A stretch of DNA of 64,000 nt. Origin: Sphingobacterium gobiense. Its GTDB lineage: Bacteria; Bacteroidota; Bacteroidia; Sphingobacteriales; Sphingobacteriaceae. The position numbers and the translations under genes are program-made. The DNA lies in contig NZ_PVBS01000001.1 in the NCBI RefSeq assembly GCF_002980575.1, forward strand, positions 930,001 through 994,000. The letters run 5' to 3'. The notes beneath the pieces were generated by a model. It saw only the letters and a list, made by a program, of their open reading frames with translations. It was not told the DNA's origin and did no database searches. Shown here one piece after another: positions 1 through 8,565 of this stretch (position 1 is the stretch's first letter; every line of letters begins with the position of its first letter).

Positions 1-2266
1 TTTCTGCTTGTTCGTCTTCTATCAATGTCGTACTATCACGTTGCACCTCTACGCGAATCCGTGGGCTGGGACAGTTGTATTCCTTCTTAATCGCTACCTT
101 AGGATCTGGAAACTTGCCTTTTGTGACACCTAATTCTGGTCGCTTATATAGCGCTTCCATAAATGCAGCGTATATCGGTAAAGCCGTTTTAGACCCCTCT
201 CCCGTTTGGGAGCTTTTAAAACGAATGCTTTGTTCATCACACCCGACCCAAACACCTGCAATTAAGTCTTTTGTCACGCCCATATACCATCCATCAACGT
301 AATCAGACGAAGTACCCGTTTTTCCTCCGATCTGATTTTCATTGCCGAAAAGGTCCCATTCCCAAAGTGCTTGCGATGTTCCCCCTGGCTCTTCTATCGT
401 ACCACGCAGCATATATGTCATTAACCATGCGTTCTCGGGATCTACAACCTGCTTTTCTTTTGTTTTGAAAGATGCTATGCGCTTTCCTTCATTATTGTAA
501 ATCTCGGAAACGAGAACCGGTTCCAGCCGTTTTCCCTCATTCAGGAAAGTCGCATAAGCATTCACCATTTCAAACACCGACACATCGTTTGAGCCAAGTC
601 CTACCGATGGCACAGATTCCAAATGGCTCTCGATTCCACAGCGATGTGCCGTTTCCACAATTTTATCCCAGCCCACGTCCTTTGTTATCTGCGCTGTGAT
701 TGTGTTTAGAGAACGAGCCATTGCCCAACGAAGCGACATATTACGATAAGAAAAACTCCAATCGGCATTTTTTGGTTCCCAAACCTCTTTTTCGCCTTGT
801 TTGTTTACAAAGTCTAAGCGTACAGGTTTATCCTCATATTTATCACAAGGCTCCATACCATTTTCCAACGCTGTCAAATAAACAAAAGGTTTAAACGTAG
901 AGCCTGCTTGTCGTTTTGCCTGATTTACATGGTCAAATTTATAGTAACGATGATTGATACCTCCCACCCATACTTTAATCTCCCCTTTATAAGGGTCCAT
1001 AGCCATCATACCGGTATTCAACATGCTCACATAATGTTTCAATGAATCCATCGTGGACATCTCTACTTTCTTATCCCCTTCCCATGTGAAAATGGTCATT
1101 TCCTTAGGTTTACGCATGATTTGGAATACCTTTTCTTCATCATCACCATATAGCTTCATCAACGATGTATAGCCGGGCAATTTCCTCGCCTTGTCTTCCA
1201 AAAAGCCAGAAATTACGGCTCCGCTTTTATCTCGCCATGGTTCCTCATTTCGCCACGTGTTGTCCAAGCGCTCTTGCAGCCCTTTCATCTGCTTGGTTAC
1301 TGTTTCTTCTGCCAACTGCTGCATACGCGAATCAATCGTTGTATATATCTTTAAACCAGCCGTATAAATATCGACATCATGCTCCTCACTCCATTTTTCC
1401 AGCCATTTTTCGACGGCCGCACGCAGATAAGAATCATTCGTTCCGCCTCTATCGGGGTTGTTAACATTCAAATCTAATGGTTCTTTGGCAAATGAAATAT
1501 ACTGCTCCTCGCTGATATATCCTTCTTTTTGCATCTGTCTTAGCACGACATTTCTACGCTCTTTTGATTTGTCCGGATTACGAATAGGGTTATAAAGCGT
1601 TGTTCCCTTTAACATGCCTATTAGCACAGCGGCTTCTGTAGCAGATAATTGGTTAGGTTGCTTATTGAAATATCGTAACGAAGCAGATTTAATACCATAG
1701 GCGTTATTACTAAACGACACCGTATTTAGATACATGGTGATAATTTCCTTTTTTTCGTATTTGCTTTCCAGTTTATAAGCAGTCATCCATTCTTTAAATT
1801 TCGTAACCCCCATACGCAATCCCGGAATATATCCAAGTAGACCCTGGGATTGGTTATATCGTGTTCGATAGAGGTTCTTGGCAAGCTGTTGTGTAATAGT
1901 ACTCCCACCACGCTTGTCACCTTTCAATGTAGATATAGCACTAGAAAACAGACCAATAAAATCTACACCATTATGTTTATAGAAACGAACATCTTCTGTG
2001 GCCACAAGCGCATTTAAAATGTTTTCTGAAATGCTATCATAGCCCACAGGGTCTCTATCCTCCTCAAAATACCGACCTATTAATACGGAATCCGCAGTGT
2101 ATAGCTCCGACGAAACATGAAGTGTTGGCAGTACAATGTCTTTTTTTGTTGGGGAATATCCAAATAACCATAAGAAGTTTAGCTGTACAGCACACACCAA
2201 TATAATAAGGCTATAGACCGTTATTAAAAAGTAACAGACAACTTTGTTTTTAACCCTTTTAAACAT
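1..2266 (-). CDS. mrcA: class A penicillin-binding protein (PBP1A type), 3' end outside window
   Basis: Bifunctional peptidoglycan glycosyltransferase/transpeptidase that polymerises and cross-links the wall from the periplasmic side of the inner membrane. About 755 residues are visible and only the extreme C-terminus is missing. Read from the ATG at 2266, it has a short basic N-terminus and one membrane anchor (about residues 9-30), then a GT51 domain with the catalytic motif EDVRFYKHNG and the GGSTITQQLAKN box. The transpeptidase domain shows the three expected motifs: STFKP (nucleophile Ser), SLN and KTGTS. I saw no frameshift. It is divergent from rpoN, with 226 bp between the two starts. 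The family is clear; the symbol is by analogy with other class A enzymes. Confidence 0.93.
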   Translation of the reverse strand, partial: MFKRVKNKVVCYFLITVYSLIILVCAVQLNFLWLFGYSPTKKDIVLPTLHVSSELYTADSVLIGRYFEEDRDPVGYDSISENILNALVATEDVRFYKHNGVDFIGLFSSAISTLKGDKRGGSTITQQLAKNLYRTRYNQSQGLLGYIPGLRMGVTKFKEWMTAYKLESKYEKKEIITMYLNTVSFSNNAYGIKSASLRYFNKQPNQLSATEAAVLIGMLKGTTLYNPIRNPDKSKERRNVVLRQMQKEGYISEEQYISFAKEPLDLNVNNPDRGGTNDSYLRAAVEKWLEKWSEEHDVDIYTAGLKIYTTIDSRMQQLAEETVTKQMKGLQERLDNTWRNEEPWRDKSGAVISGFLEDKARKLPGYTSLMKLYGDDEEKVFQIMRKPKEMTIFTWEGDKKVEMSTMDSLKHYVSMLNTGMMAMDPYKGEIKVWVGGINHRYYKFDHVNQAKRQAGSTFKPFVYLTALENGMEPCDKYEDKPVRLDFVNKQGEKEVWEPKNADWSFSYRNMSLRWAMARSLNTITAQITKDVGWDKIVETAHRCGIESHLESVPSVGLGSNDVSVFEMVNAYATFLNEGKRLEPVLVSEIYNNEGKRIASFKTKEKQVVDPENAWLMTYMLRGTIEEPGGTSQALWEWDLFGNENQIGGKTGTSSDYVDGWYMGVTKDLIAGVWVGCDEQSIRFKSSQTGEGSKTALPIYAAFMEALYKRPELGVTKGKFPDPKVAIKKEYNCPSPRIRVEVQRDSTTLIEDEQAE

Positions 2267-2492
2267 ACAGTAAATATGGAAATTGTTTTTCTAAAAAAAG
2301 CTATACAAAATAAAAAAACGAATGGTGGTTTTTGAAATTAACGTATTTTAACACTTAATACATCCATGTAAATTTCACAGCGATAGCTATTCTCCCTCAA
2401 TAATTATACCTATTTTAGATTAGTCCAATAGGACGAACTTTAGTTTTCTGATTTATTTAAGTATTTTTACCCATGCAAAAGAAGCATAAAGC
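2267..2492. promoter_or_regulatory. divergent intergenic region between the PBP gene and rpoN
   Basis: This 226 bp AT-rich stretch separates two divergently read genes and must hold both promoters. No perfect TAnnTTTG element could be placed with proper spacing on either strand, so no individual promoter is called. No ORF or strong hairpin was seen. Confidence 0.45.
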
Positions 2493-3956
2493 ATGTTAAA
2501 GCAGACATTACAGCAAAAATTATTACAAAAACTCTCGCCGCAACAGATTCAGTTTATAAAACTGTTACAGGTACCTACAGTCTCTCTGGATGCTCGCATT
2601 AAGGAAGAGCTAGAGGAAAATCCTGCTTTGGAAGATGGAAGCTTGGCAAATATGAACGATCCCGTTGAGGAATACCCAGACCACGATCCGGAAGAGAATT
2701 TCGAAAGCCAAGACAACGAATTCGACGAAGAATTTAGTGTAGATGAATATATCCAAGAAGATGACTACAATGATTATTCCACAAGTTATGGAAATGATGA
2801 TGATGATGACAAAAAGGAAATTCCAATAGCTGTCCAAGATTCGTTTTTCGAGTTATTACAAAATCAGCTAGATTTACTTGCTTTATCAGATCAAGATTAC
2901 CTCGTCGGACAACAGATCATCGGTAGCCTGGATGACGATGGTTATTTGAGACGTCCGATACTTTCCTTGATCGATGACCTTGCTTTTTCGCAAAACGTGA
3001 TTGCAGAAGAAGCAGAAGTAGAAAGTATATTGAAAGTAATCCAGGATTTCGAGCCTGCAGGTATAGGAGCACGTAATTTACAAGAATGTTTACTTATACA
3101 ATTACGTAAAAAAGATCAAAACAACCCCATTATTAATCAAGCTATTAAAGTGGTTGAAGATTACCTCGAAGAATTTACCAAAAAACATTATGACAAGATC
3201 GAAAAGCAATTGGGGGTAGATTCGGAAGAACTTAAAGATATCATCAACGAGATTCTAAAATTAAACCCTAAACCAGGTGATTCGGGAGCCTCAACAAACA
3301 AACAGCTTCATATTATCCCCGATTTCCATATCACGAACAACGACGGCATACTCCACTTGACGCTCAACGGACGAAACGCTCCAGAACTCCGGGTGTCTCG
3401 AAATTACCAAGAGATGTTCGCCCATTACGAAAAAGCCGAAAAAACGGATAAAAAAATGAAGGAGGCGGTGCAGTTTGTCAAACAAAAGTTGGATTCTGCT
3501 AAATGGTTTATAGATGCTATCAAACAACGGCAGCAAACCTTATTGAAGACCATGAATGCCATTATGGAATACCAATACGATTATTTTCTTACGGGAGATG
3601 AGAGGCTCCTTAGGCCCATGATATTAAAGGATATAGCCGATAAGATTGAAATGGATATTTCAACTGTATCACGGGTCGCTAACTCCAAATACGTACAGAC
3701 CGAGTTTGGTACCTTCCTGCTAAAATCTTTCTTCTCTGAGGCCATTCAAACAGATTCTGGAGAAGAGGTCTCTAATAAAGAAGTAAAGAAAATATTAGAA
3801 GAATGCATTGCCAATGAGGATAAACACAAACCGTTGGCGGACGAAAAACTAACAGAAATTCTAAAAGAAAAGGGATATACCATTGCACGGCGCACAGTCG
3901 CCAAATATCGGGAGGCGATGAATATTCCGGTAGCAAGATTAAGAAAGGAGCTTTAG
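2493..3956 (+). CDS. rpoN: RNA polymerase sigma-54 factor
   Basis: Sigma-54 directs RNA polymerase to -24/-12 promoters and needs an AAA+ activator to open them. The 487-residue protein has the expected layout. The Gln/Leu-rich region I (about residues 4-28) contacts the activator. A very acidic region II (about 35-115) contains runs of Asp and Glu. The core-binding and HTH domains follow, and the C-terminal RpoN box ARRTVAKYRE is at 465-474. The length is normal. The start is the first ATG and has no clear Shine-Dalgarno sequence, as is usual in Bacteroidota. A zinc-peptidase gene follows 26 bp downstream and may share its transcript. No sigma-54 activator is encoded in this window. Confidence 0.97.
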   Translation: MLKQTLQQKLLQKLSPQQIQFIKLLQVPTVSLDARIKEELEENPALEDGSLANMNDPVEEYPDHDPEENFESQDNEFDEEFSVDEYIQEDDYNDYSTSYGNDDDDDKKEIPIAVQDSFFELLQNQLDLLALSDQDYLVGQQIIGSLDDDGYLRRPILSLIDDLAFSQNVIAEEAEVESILKVIQDFEPAGIGARNLQECLLIQLRKKDQNNPIINQAIKVVEDYLEEFTKKHYDKIEKQLGVDSEELKDIINEILKLNPKPGDSGASTNKQLHIIPDFHITNNDGILHLTLNGRNAPELRVSRNYQEMFAHYEKAEKTDKKMKEAVQFVKQKLDSAKWFIDAIKQRQQTLLKTMNAIMEYQYDYFLTGDERLLRPMILKDIADKIEMDISTVSRVANSKYVQTEFGTFLLKSFFSEAIQTDSGEEVSNKEVKKILEECIANEDKHKPLADEKLTEILKEKGYTIARRTVAKYREAMNIPVARLRKEL

Positions 3957-3982
3957 GCGTATTTTTTAGTATGTAAAAAGTT

Positions 3983-4660
3983 ATGGGGATTTATACAGAT
4001 AGAGCAACTCATATAAATGGACATTTACAAGGGTTTTCCAAAAACAAGAAAATCCCTAAAATTATTGAGCAATTAGTCCTCAAGGCGCTATCCCACTATC
4101 CAGAACTCGAAAATACACACATTCGATTTGTATTTAGCCGAAAACTAAAGAAATCGGTAATGGCGGCGCGTCCAATAGTAAACACGCTCTTACAGTCCCG
4201 CAACAAACGCACATATGCTATATTAATCAGCCCGGTATTTAAGCTTACGCGAAGCATTGAGCCCATCCATCATCTACCGGAGGAGGTGCTGATTGGATGG
4301 CTTGGTCACGAACTGGGGCATATTATGGACTACGAGCAGCGAACAGTATGGGGTGTTGCAAAATTTGGTCTGTTGTATTGGGTGTCTAAACGATACGTAC
4401 GGAAAGCAGAACGCGTAGCGGATACATTCGCAGTCAACCGAGGTATGGCCTCATATCTTTTATCTACCAAGACATTCATCCTTGGACACAGTGAATTATC
4501 TACGCGTTATAAAGCGAAAATCGCTCGTCTCTATCTTTCTCCAGATGATATTGTTGAACTCGTATCTGAGATGGAAAAGAAGACAACACCGGAGAAAGAG
4601 GAGTTTTTAACCGACGAAGTAGCACTAATTCAGCGAAACCGCGAAGAAGACACTGGCTAA
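3983..4660 (+). CDS. small M48-like zinc metallopeptidase
   Basis: A 225-residue putative zinc peptidase of the gluzincin type. HELGH at 109-113 gives two zinc ligands and the catalytic Glu. A downstream E-x-x-x-D motif (E143, D147, within KAERVADTFA) supplies the third ligand, as in M48 enzymes. There is no signal peptide. Residues 124-137 are hydrophobic but sit between the two catalytic motifs, as in M48 core helices, so a cytoplasmic or membrane-peripheral location is likely. It follows rpoN by 26 bp on the same strand and converges with the GH3 gene, whose stop lies 16 bp away. The substrate is unknown. Confidence 0.72.
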   Translation: MGIYTDRATHINGHLQGFSKNKKIPKIIEQLVLKALSHYPELENTHIRFVFSRKLKKSVMAARPIVNTLLQSRNKRTYAILISPVFKLTRSIEPIHHLPEEVLIGWLGHELGHIMDYEQRTVWGVAKFGLLYWVSKRYVRKAERVADTFAVNRGMASYLLSTKTFILGHSELSTRYKAKIARLYLSPDDIVELVSEMEKKTTPEKEEFLTDEVALIQRNREEDTG

Positions 4661-4676
4661 GTATGTTGTAAACATA

Positions 4677-6197
4677 TCATAGATTAGCTATAAATGCTTC
4701 GAATTCTTCAAAATCTTGCTCATTCATCACACGCGGTATTTTAGTTTGCCCACCCAGCTTTTTATAATATTCACTCCATTGATAAAAGTGTGTTATTGGT
4801 ATAATGTCCACTTCTACACCGTCTAGGGTCTGATGCCTAGCAACTGCATAGTTTTTATTAGCCGCTTGCAGCTCGTTGTCAAGTGCGTTGGCAAGGTCAT
4901 CGATAGCCCAATCTCCGCCTTCCGCTCCGAGATACCATTTATTGATACTGCGACCTCCTCGGCGAATAGAAGCGACCGTAAACTCCCCAATCTCCAAACC
5001 GAACAGCTCTTGTAATTTTTGGACTGCAAGATTCATTTGATGTACAGAAAGCTGTTCGCCGACCACATTGAGGAAATGCTTCGTACGTCCACTTATAATG
5101 ATCTCCGCGCGCTCTTTATCTTTCACAATAACAGTATCTCCGATCATATACCGCCAAGCACCCGCCACAGTAGAAATTAATAATACATATTCAACACCCT
5201 CTTCCACCTCTCGAATCGTTAACGCGGGCACGCTCTGCTTCACACATCCATCCTCATCCATATTTTCGGAAGCGAAAGGAACAAACTCGAAGAAGACGCC
5301 GTTGTCGGTAATAAGCGCCATTGCATCGGTATCCGGACGCTTCTGGGTGGCTAAGTAACCTTCCGACGCCAGATAGGTGTCGATATAAATCATGGGTTTC
5401 GCAAATAGTTTTTCAAAGCTCTTGCGGTAAGGACCAAAAGCCACCCCGCCCGTACTGTAAACTTGTAAGTTGGGCCAGATATCGTGTATCGTATCAACCT
5501 TGTTATAACGTATAATTTCTTTAATCAAAATTTCCGACCACGATGGAATTCCGGTCATGCTGCCTATATCCCATTTTTTTGCCTCGCGAACTATCTTATG
5601 CACACGCTGGTCCCAATCTTGGGTGGCCGCTATTTTCCTGCCAGGCTTATAAAACCTTCGAAACCACAAGGGTAAGTTAGCAGCAGATATACCACTGATT
5701 TCGCCTTCTAGGAACCCATTGTGCTCCACAAGCTTCGTGCTACTACCCAACATCATGATATCCTTTTCAAAAAAATCTCCTGAAAGTTCAAAATTCTTCA
5801 GACTTAAAATCTGTTGTATCCCGGCCTTTTTGATGGCATTCAACATATCATCGGTCACGGGAATAGCTTTGCTATTGCTGGTTGTCCCGCTACTCATGGC
5901 GAAATAGCGTTGACCTCCCGGCCAAGTGATGTTCTCATGCCCTTCGTGCAGATAATGCCACCACGCCGCGTGTAACTTGTCATAGTCAAATATCGGTACG
6001 ACTTGTTGGAAATATCTCACCGGGTCCGTATCGACAAGTATATCACTAAAATTGTACGCTCTTCCTAAAGCAGTGTATTTTGCTACATCCAGCATATCCA
6101 ACAAAACTTGCTTCTGGGCCTCCCAAGGGGTAGAGTCCCTATTGATCAAGCCGTTCACATCAATTACCCTTTTAATAATTTCTCCAATAATTGCCAT
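4677..6197 (-). CDS. GH3 family acyl-adenylating protein
   Basis: A 506-residue protein of the GH3 auxin-responsive promoter family, a branch of the ANL adenylating enzymes. Plant members adenylate an acyl acid such as jasmonate or indole-acetate and join it to an amino acid. The N-terminal half carries the ATP-binding loop SSGTTSNSK at 102-110, followed by an STGG-like segment and the dyad YLASEG. The C-terminal region has the conserved IGD and SGRTKHFLNVVGE motifs. The length fits the family. Bacterial members are widespread in Bacteroidota but their acyl acid and acceptor are not known. No neighbour suggests a pathway, so the substrate is left open. Confidence 0.85.
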   Translation of the reverse strand: MAIIGEIIKRVIDVNGLINRDSTPWEAQKQVLLDMLDVAKYTALGRAYNFSDILVDTDPVRYFQQVVPIFDYDKLHAAWWHYLHEGHENITWPGGQRYFAMSSGTTSNSKAIPVTDDMLNAIKKAGIQQILSLKNFELSGDFFEKDIMMLGSSTKLVEHNGFLEGEISGISAANLPLWFRRFYKPGRKIAATQDWDQRVHKIVREAKKWDIGSMTGIPSWSEILIKEIIRYNKVDTIHDIWPNLQVYSTGGVAFGPYRKSFEKLFAKPMIYIDTYLASEGYLATQKRPDTDAMALITDNGVFFEFVPFASENMDEDGCVKQSVPALTIREVEEGVEYVLLISTVAGAWRYMIGDTVIVKDKERAEIIISGRTKHFLNVVGEQLSVHQMNLAVQKLQELFGLEIGEFTVASIRRGGRSINKWYLGAEGGDWAIDDLANALDNELQAANKNYAVARHQTLDGVEVDIIPITHFYQWSEYYKKLGGQTKIPRVMNEQDFEEFEAFIANL

Positions 6198-6338
6198 AAT
6201 ATGTCTACTCTTCCTTATCGTATAATAAGAGAATAAATGTCCGTGAAAATTGTTTTTGAAATCATAGAATATTCTTCCCCTTCAAACTATTTATTATCTT
6301 GCGCCGGCAAATAAAATGACAGCCATAAGTATATATCC

Positions 6339-7526
6339 GTGGCACATATAACACAAGATTCAATTAAACAAAAAGCCGTCCGCTATTTGTTCGCGGGTAT
6401 TGCTGCTCTCGCTGTAGTGCATGCATTAGGTAGATTTTCATTCACGCCCTTATTGCCATATTTTATCAGCGATAATATGTTGACCATCACACAAGGTGCT
6501 GATTTGGCAACTATAAACTATTTTGGCTATCTAATTGGGGCGCTACTTGCGGTACGATACTCCAAACCAAAGTTTATCAAGAAGTACTTATTGATTGGTT
6601 TAGTGGGAAATGTATTGATCACCACAATTCAATGTTTTATTTCGCACTTTGATTTGTTGTTGCTATTACGATTTCTAAACGGAGTTACCAATGGAATTGT
6701 ATTTGTTTTAGCACCGGCTTTACTGTTGGAGTGGTTCATCATGAACAACAAACCGCAATTAAGTGGCTTAGTATATTTTGGTGTGGCTGGCGGGTTACTG
6801 GCAGGCGGGTTATTAGTGGATTCGACCGCAACTTTTTTTCAAGCGGAACATCGTTGGATTCCAGTAGCTATTGTCTCCTTGTTATTAACAGCTTACAGCA
6901 CCACACAGTTCGTAAAGGTTCAAGTGGAAAGACCCGACTATAAAGACAAAGACCGACGACAGACACAGAATAGTGCACTTTTCGACCGACGGAGCACGCC
7001 ACTATTTCTTTCTTATATCGGCGCAGGTTTAGGCTATATTTTACCTATGACTTTTCTTCCTACACTAGCCCACGATACGATATCAGAGGATAGTATATGG
7101 ATAAAAAATGTCTGGGCTATCACGTCCCTTTCATGCTTGGTTTCCATCCCTCTATGGAACTGGATCGGGCATCGATTCGGAGACCGATTTGCGCTGATCT
7201 ATACATATATATTGCAAGCGCTGGGAGTAGCCGCCGTATTGCTAATCCCACCGGGAGCCGGCGTAATCGCATGCGCAATTTTAGTAGGTGGTGGATTTTT
7301 AGGATCGGTTATGTGTACGCAAAGATTAGCAAGGTATTTTCAACCACATCAGGGACCGAGATTGTCCGCTGCGCTTATTGCTATTTACGCCGGATCACAA
7401 TTAATAGGCCCGTGGCTTGCTAAGTTGTGGATTGAGCACGGAGGTACTTTACTGCAAAGCTTTGCCGTAGGATTGGGAGCTTTCATCTGGGGGTTATTCT
7501 GGATATGGCGGACACCCAAAACATAA
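6339..7526 (+). CDS. YbfB/YjiJ-type MFS transporter
   Basis: A 395-residue inner-membrane major facilitator with about twelve hydrophobic segments and a short charged loop in the middle (about 195-220). The opening segment AVVHALGRFSFTPLLPYF matches the start of the YbfB/YjiJ branch, whose substrates are uncharacterised. Translation probably begins at the GTG at 6339, because the only nearby upstream ATG (6316) is out of frame. It is divergent from the GH3 gene, with 141 bp between starts. A -7-like sequence (TATCTTG) lies about 45 bp upstream but is one base short of consensus. No ligand can be proposed. Confidence 0.8.
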   Translation: MAHITQDSIKQKAVRYLFAGIAALAVVHALGRFSFTPLLPYFISDNMLTITQGADLATINYFGYLIGALLAVRYSKPKFIKKYLLIGLVGNVLITTIQCFISHFDLLLLLRFLNGVTNGIVFVLAPALLLEWFIMNNKPQLSGLVYFGVAGGLLAGGLLVDSTATFFQAEHRWIPVAIVSLLLTAYSTTQFVKVQVERPDYKDKDRRQTQNSALFDRRSTPLFLSYIGAGLGYILPMTFLPTLAHDTISEDSIWIKNVWAITSLSCLVSIPLWNWIGHRFGDRFALIYTYILQALGVAAVLLIPPGAGVIACAILVGGGFLGSVMCTQRLARYFQPHQGPRLSAALIAIYAGSQLIGPWLAKLWIEHGGTLLQSFAVGLGAFIWGLFWIWRTPKT

Positions 7527-7615
7527 AATTATATATCAACACCTGAAACATTCATTTTTTACATTTCTTTCAGTTTCGTCTATCGTATAACATCCTTATA
7601 TCTAAATTATATATT

Positions 7616-7700
7616 AACAGGGGGTTAATAGGGGGTTAGTAGGGGTATAATAGGGGGTTAATATAGATGCAACCTCTATTAATCCCCTCTAATCCCCCCA
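7616..7700. repeat. G-tract array (putative G-quadruplex) with adjacent C-rich arm
   Basis: Four G runs of 5, 5, 4 and 5 bases (7620-7624, 7631-7635, 7642-7645, 7653-7657) are separated by loops of 6, 6 and 7 bases. This satisfies the usual four-tract G-quadruplex pattern on the plus strand. The unit resembles TAATAGGGGGT in imperfect tandem copies. A C-rich segment with runs at 7684-7687 and 7694-7699 is an imperfect inverted copy of the G-rich part, so a hairpin could compete with a quadruplex. The array lies between the MFS gene and ku, about 150 bp before the ku start. Folding is inferred only from sequence. Confidence 0.7.
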
Positions 7701-7809
7701 TAGAAATACACCTAAGTAATAATGCGGTGATATGGAGGTGAGTACAAGATTAAAAAGAACCTTTTTAACAAAGTATTGTTCTCTTAGTAATAGGAATAAA
7801 CAAAATATT

Positions 7810-8565
7810 ATGAGAGCTATTTGGACTGGAGCAATAGGATTTGGATTGGTTAATATCCCGGTTAAAATATATAGCGCTGTGCAAAGCAGTTCGCTGGATT
7901 TAGATATGTTAGATAGAAAAGACAAATCGAACATCAAATACAAGCGTGTCAACGAGAGCACGGGCAAAGAAGTGAAATGGGAAAATATTGTTAAAGGTTA
8001 CTTACTTAAAGACAAGTATGTTATTCTAGAAGATTCAGACTTTGAAGAGGCCAGCCCAGAAAAAAACAAAATGATAAATCTACATTCCTTTGTCAAGATG
8101 GATGAAATTGACAGCATTTATTTTGACACACCTTACTATCTTGAACCCCAAAAAGGAGGAACGAAAGCTTATCAGCTTCTCCTTAAAGCTCTCGAAAAAA
8201 GCAAGACCGCCGGATTGGGGTCTTTTGTCATGCGCAACGTAGAACATCTTGCTATAGTGAAACCATATGGGGATATGCTTTTGCTCAACAAAATCAGATT
8301 TGAAGAGGAAATTCGATCTACGGATGAATTAAATTTACCAGGTAATACCCGATTGAAAAAAGAGGAAATGGATATGGCTCTCCAATTAATCAAACAGCAT
8401 AGCCAACCTTTTGATATATCAAAATATAAAAATGAGTATACCAGTGATTTACTAAAAATTATCAAACAGAAATCCAAAGGAAAGCACACCTCTATCCGTA
8501 AAATGAAAGTGGAGAATACAAAATCGACAGACTTGTTGAATAAATTGAAGGCTAGTTTGGCCTAA
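7810..8565 (+). CDS. ku: non-homologous end-joining protein Ku
   Basis: Bacterial Ku forms a homodimeric ring on DNA double-strand ends and recruits LigD. I place the start at the ATG at 7810, which gives 252 residues beginning MRAIWTGAIGFGLVNIPVKI, the near-invariant start of bacterial Ku. The frame stays open for 26 codons further upstream, but those codons do not look like family sequence. The Ku core runs through about residue 215, and a Lys-rich tail follows (KQKSKGKHTSIRKMKVENTK). Its stop overlaps the stop of ligD, which is convergent, by 4 bp. Ku and LigD therefore form a pair, but they are not an operon. Confidence 0.95.
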   Translation: MRAIWTGAIGFGLVNIPVKIYSAVQSSSLDLDMLDRKDKSNIKYKRVNESTGKEVKWENIVKGYLLKDKYVILEDSDFEEASPEKNKMINLHSFVKMDEIDSIYFDTPYYLEPQKGGTKAYQLLLKALEKSKTAGLGSFVMRNVEHLAIVKPYGDMLLLNKIRFEEEIRSTDELNLPGNTRLKKEEMDMALQLIKQHSQPFDISKYKNEYTSDLLKIIKQKSKGKHTSIRKMKVENTKSTDLLNKLKASLA

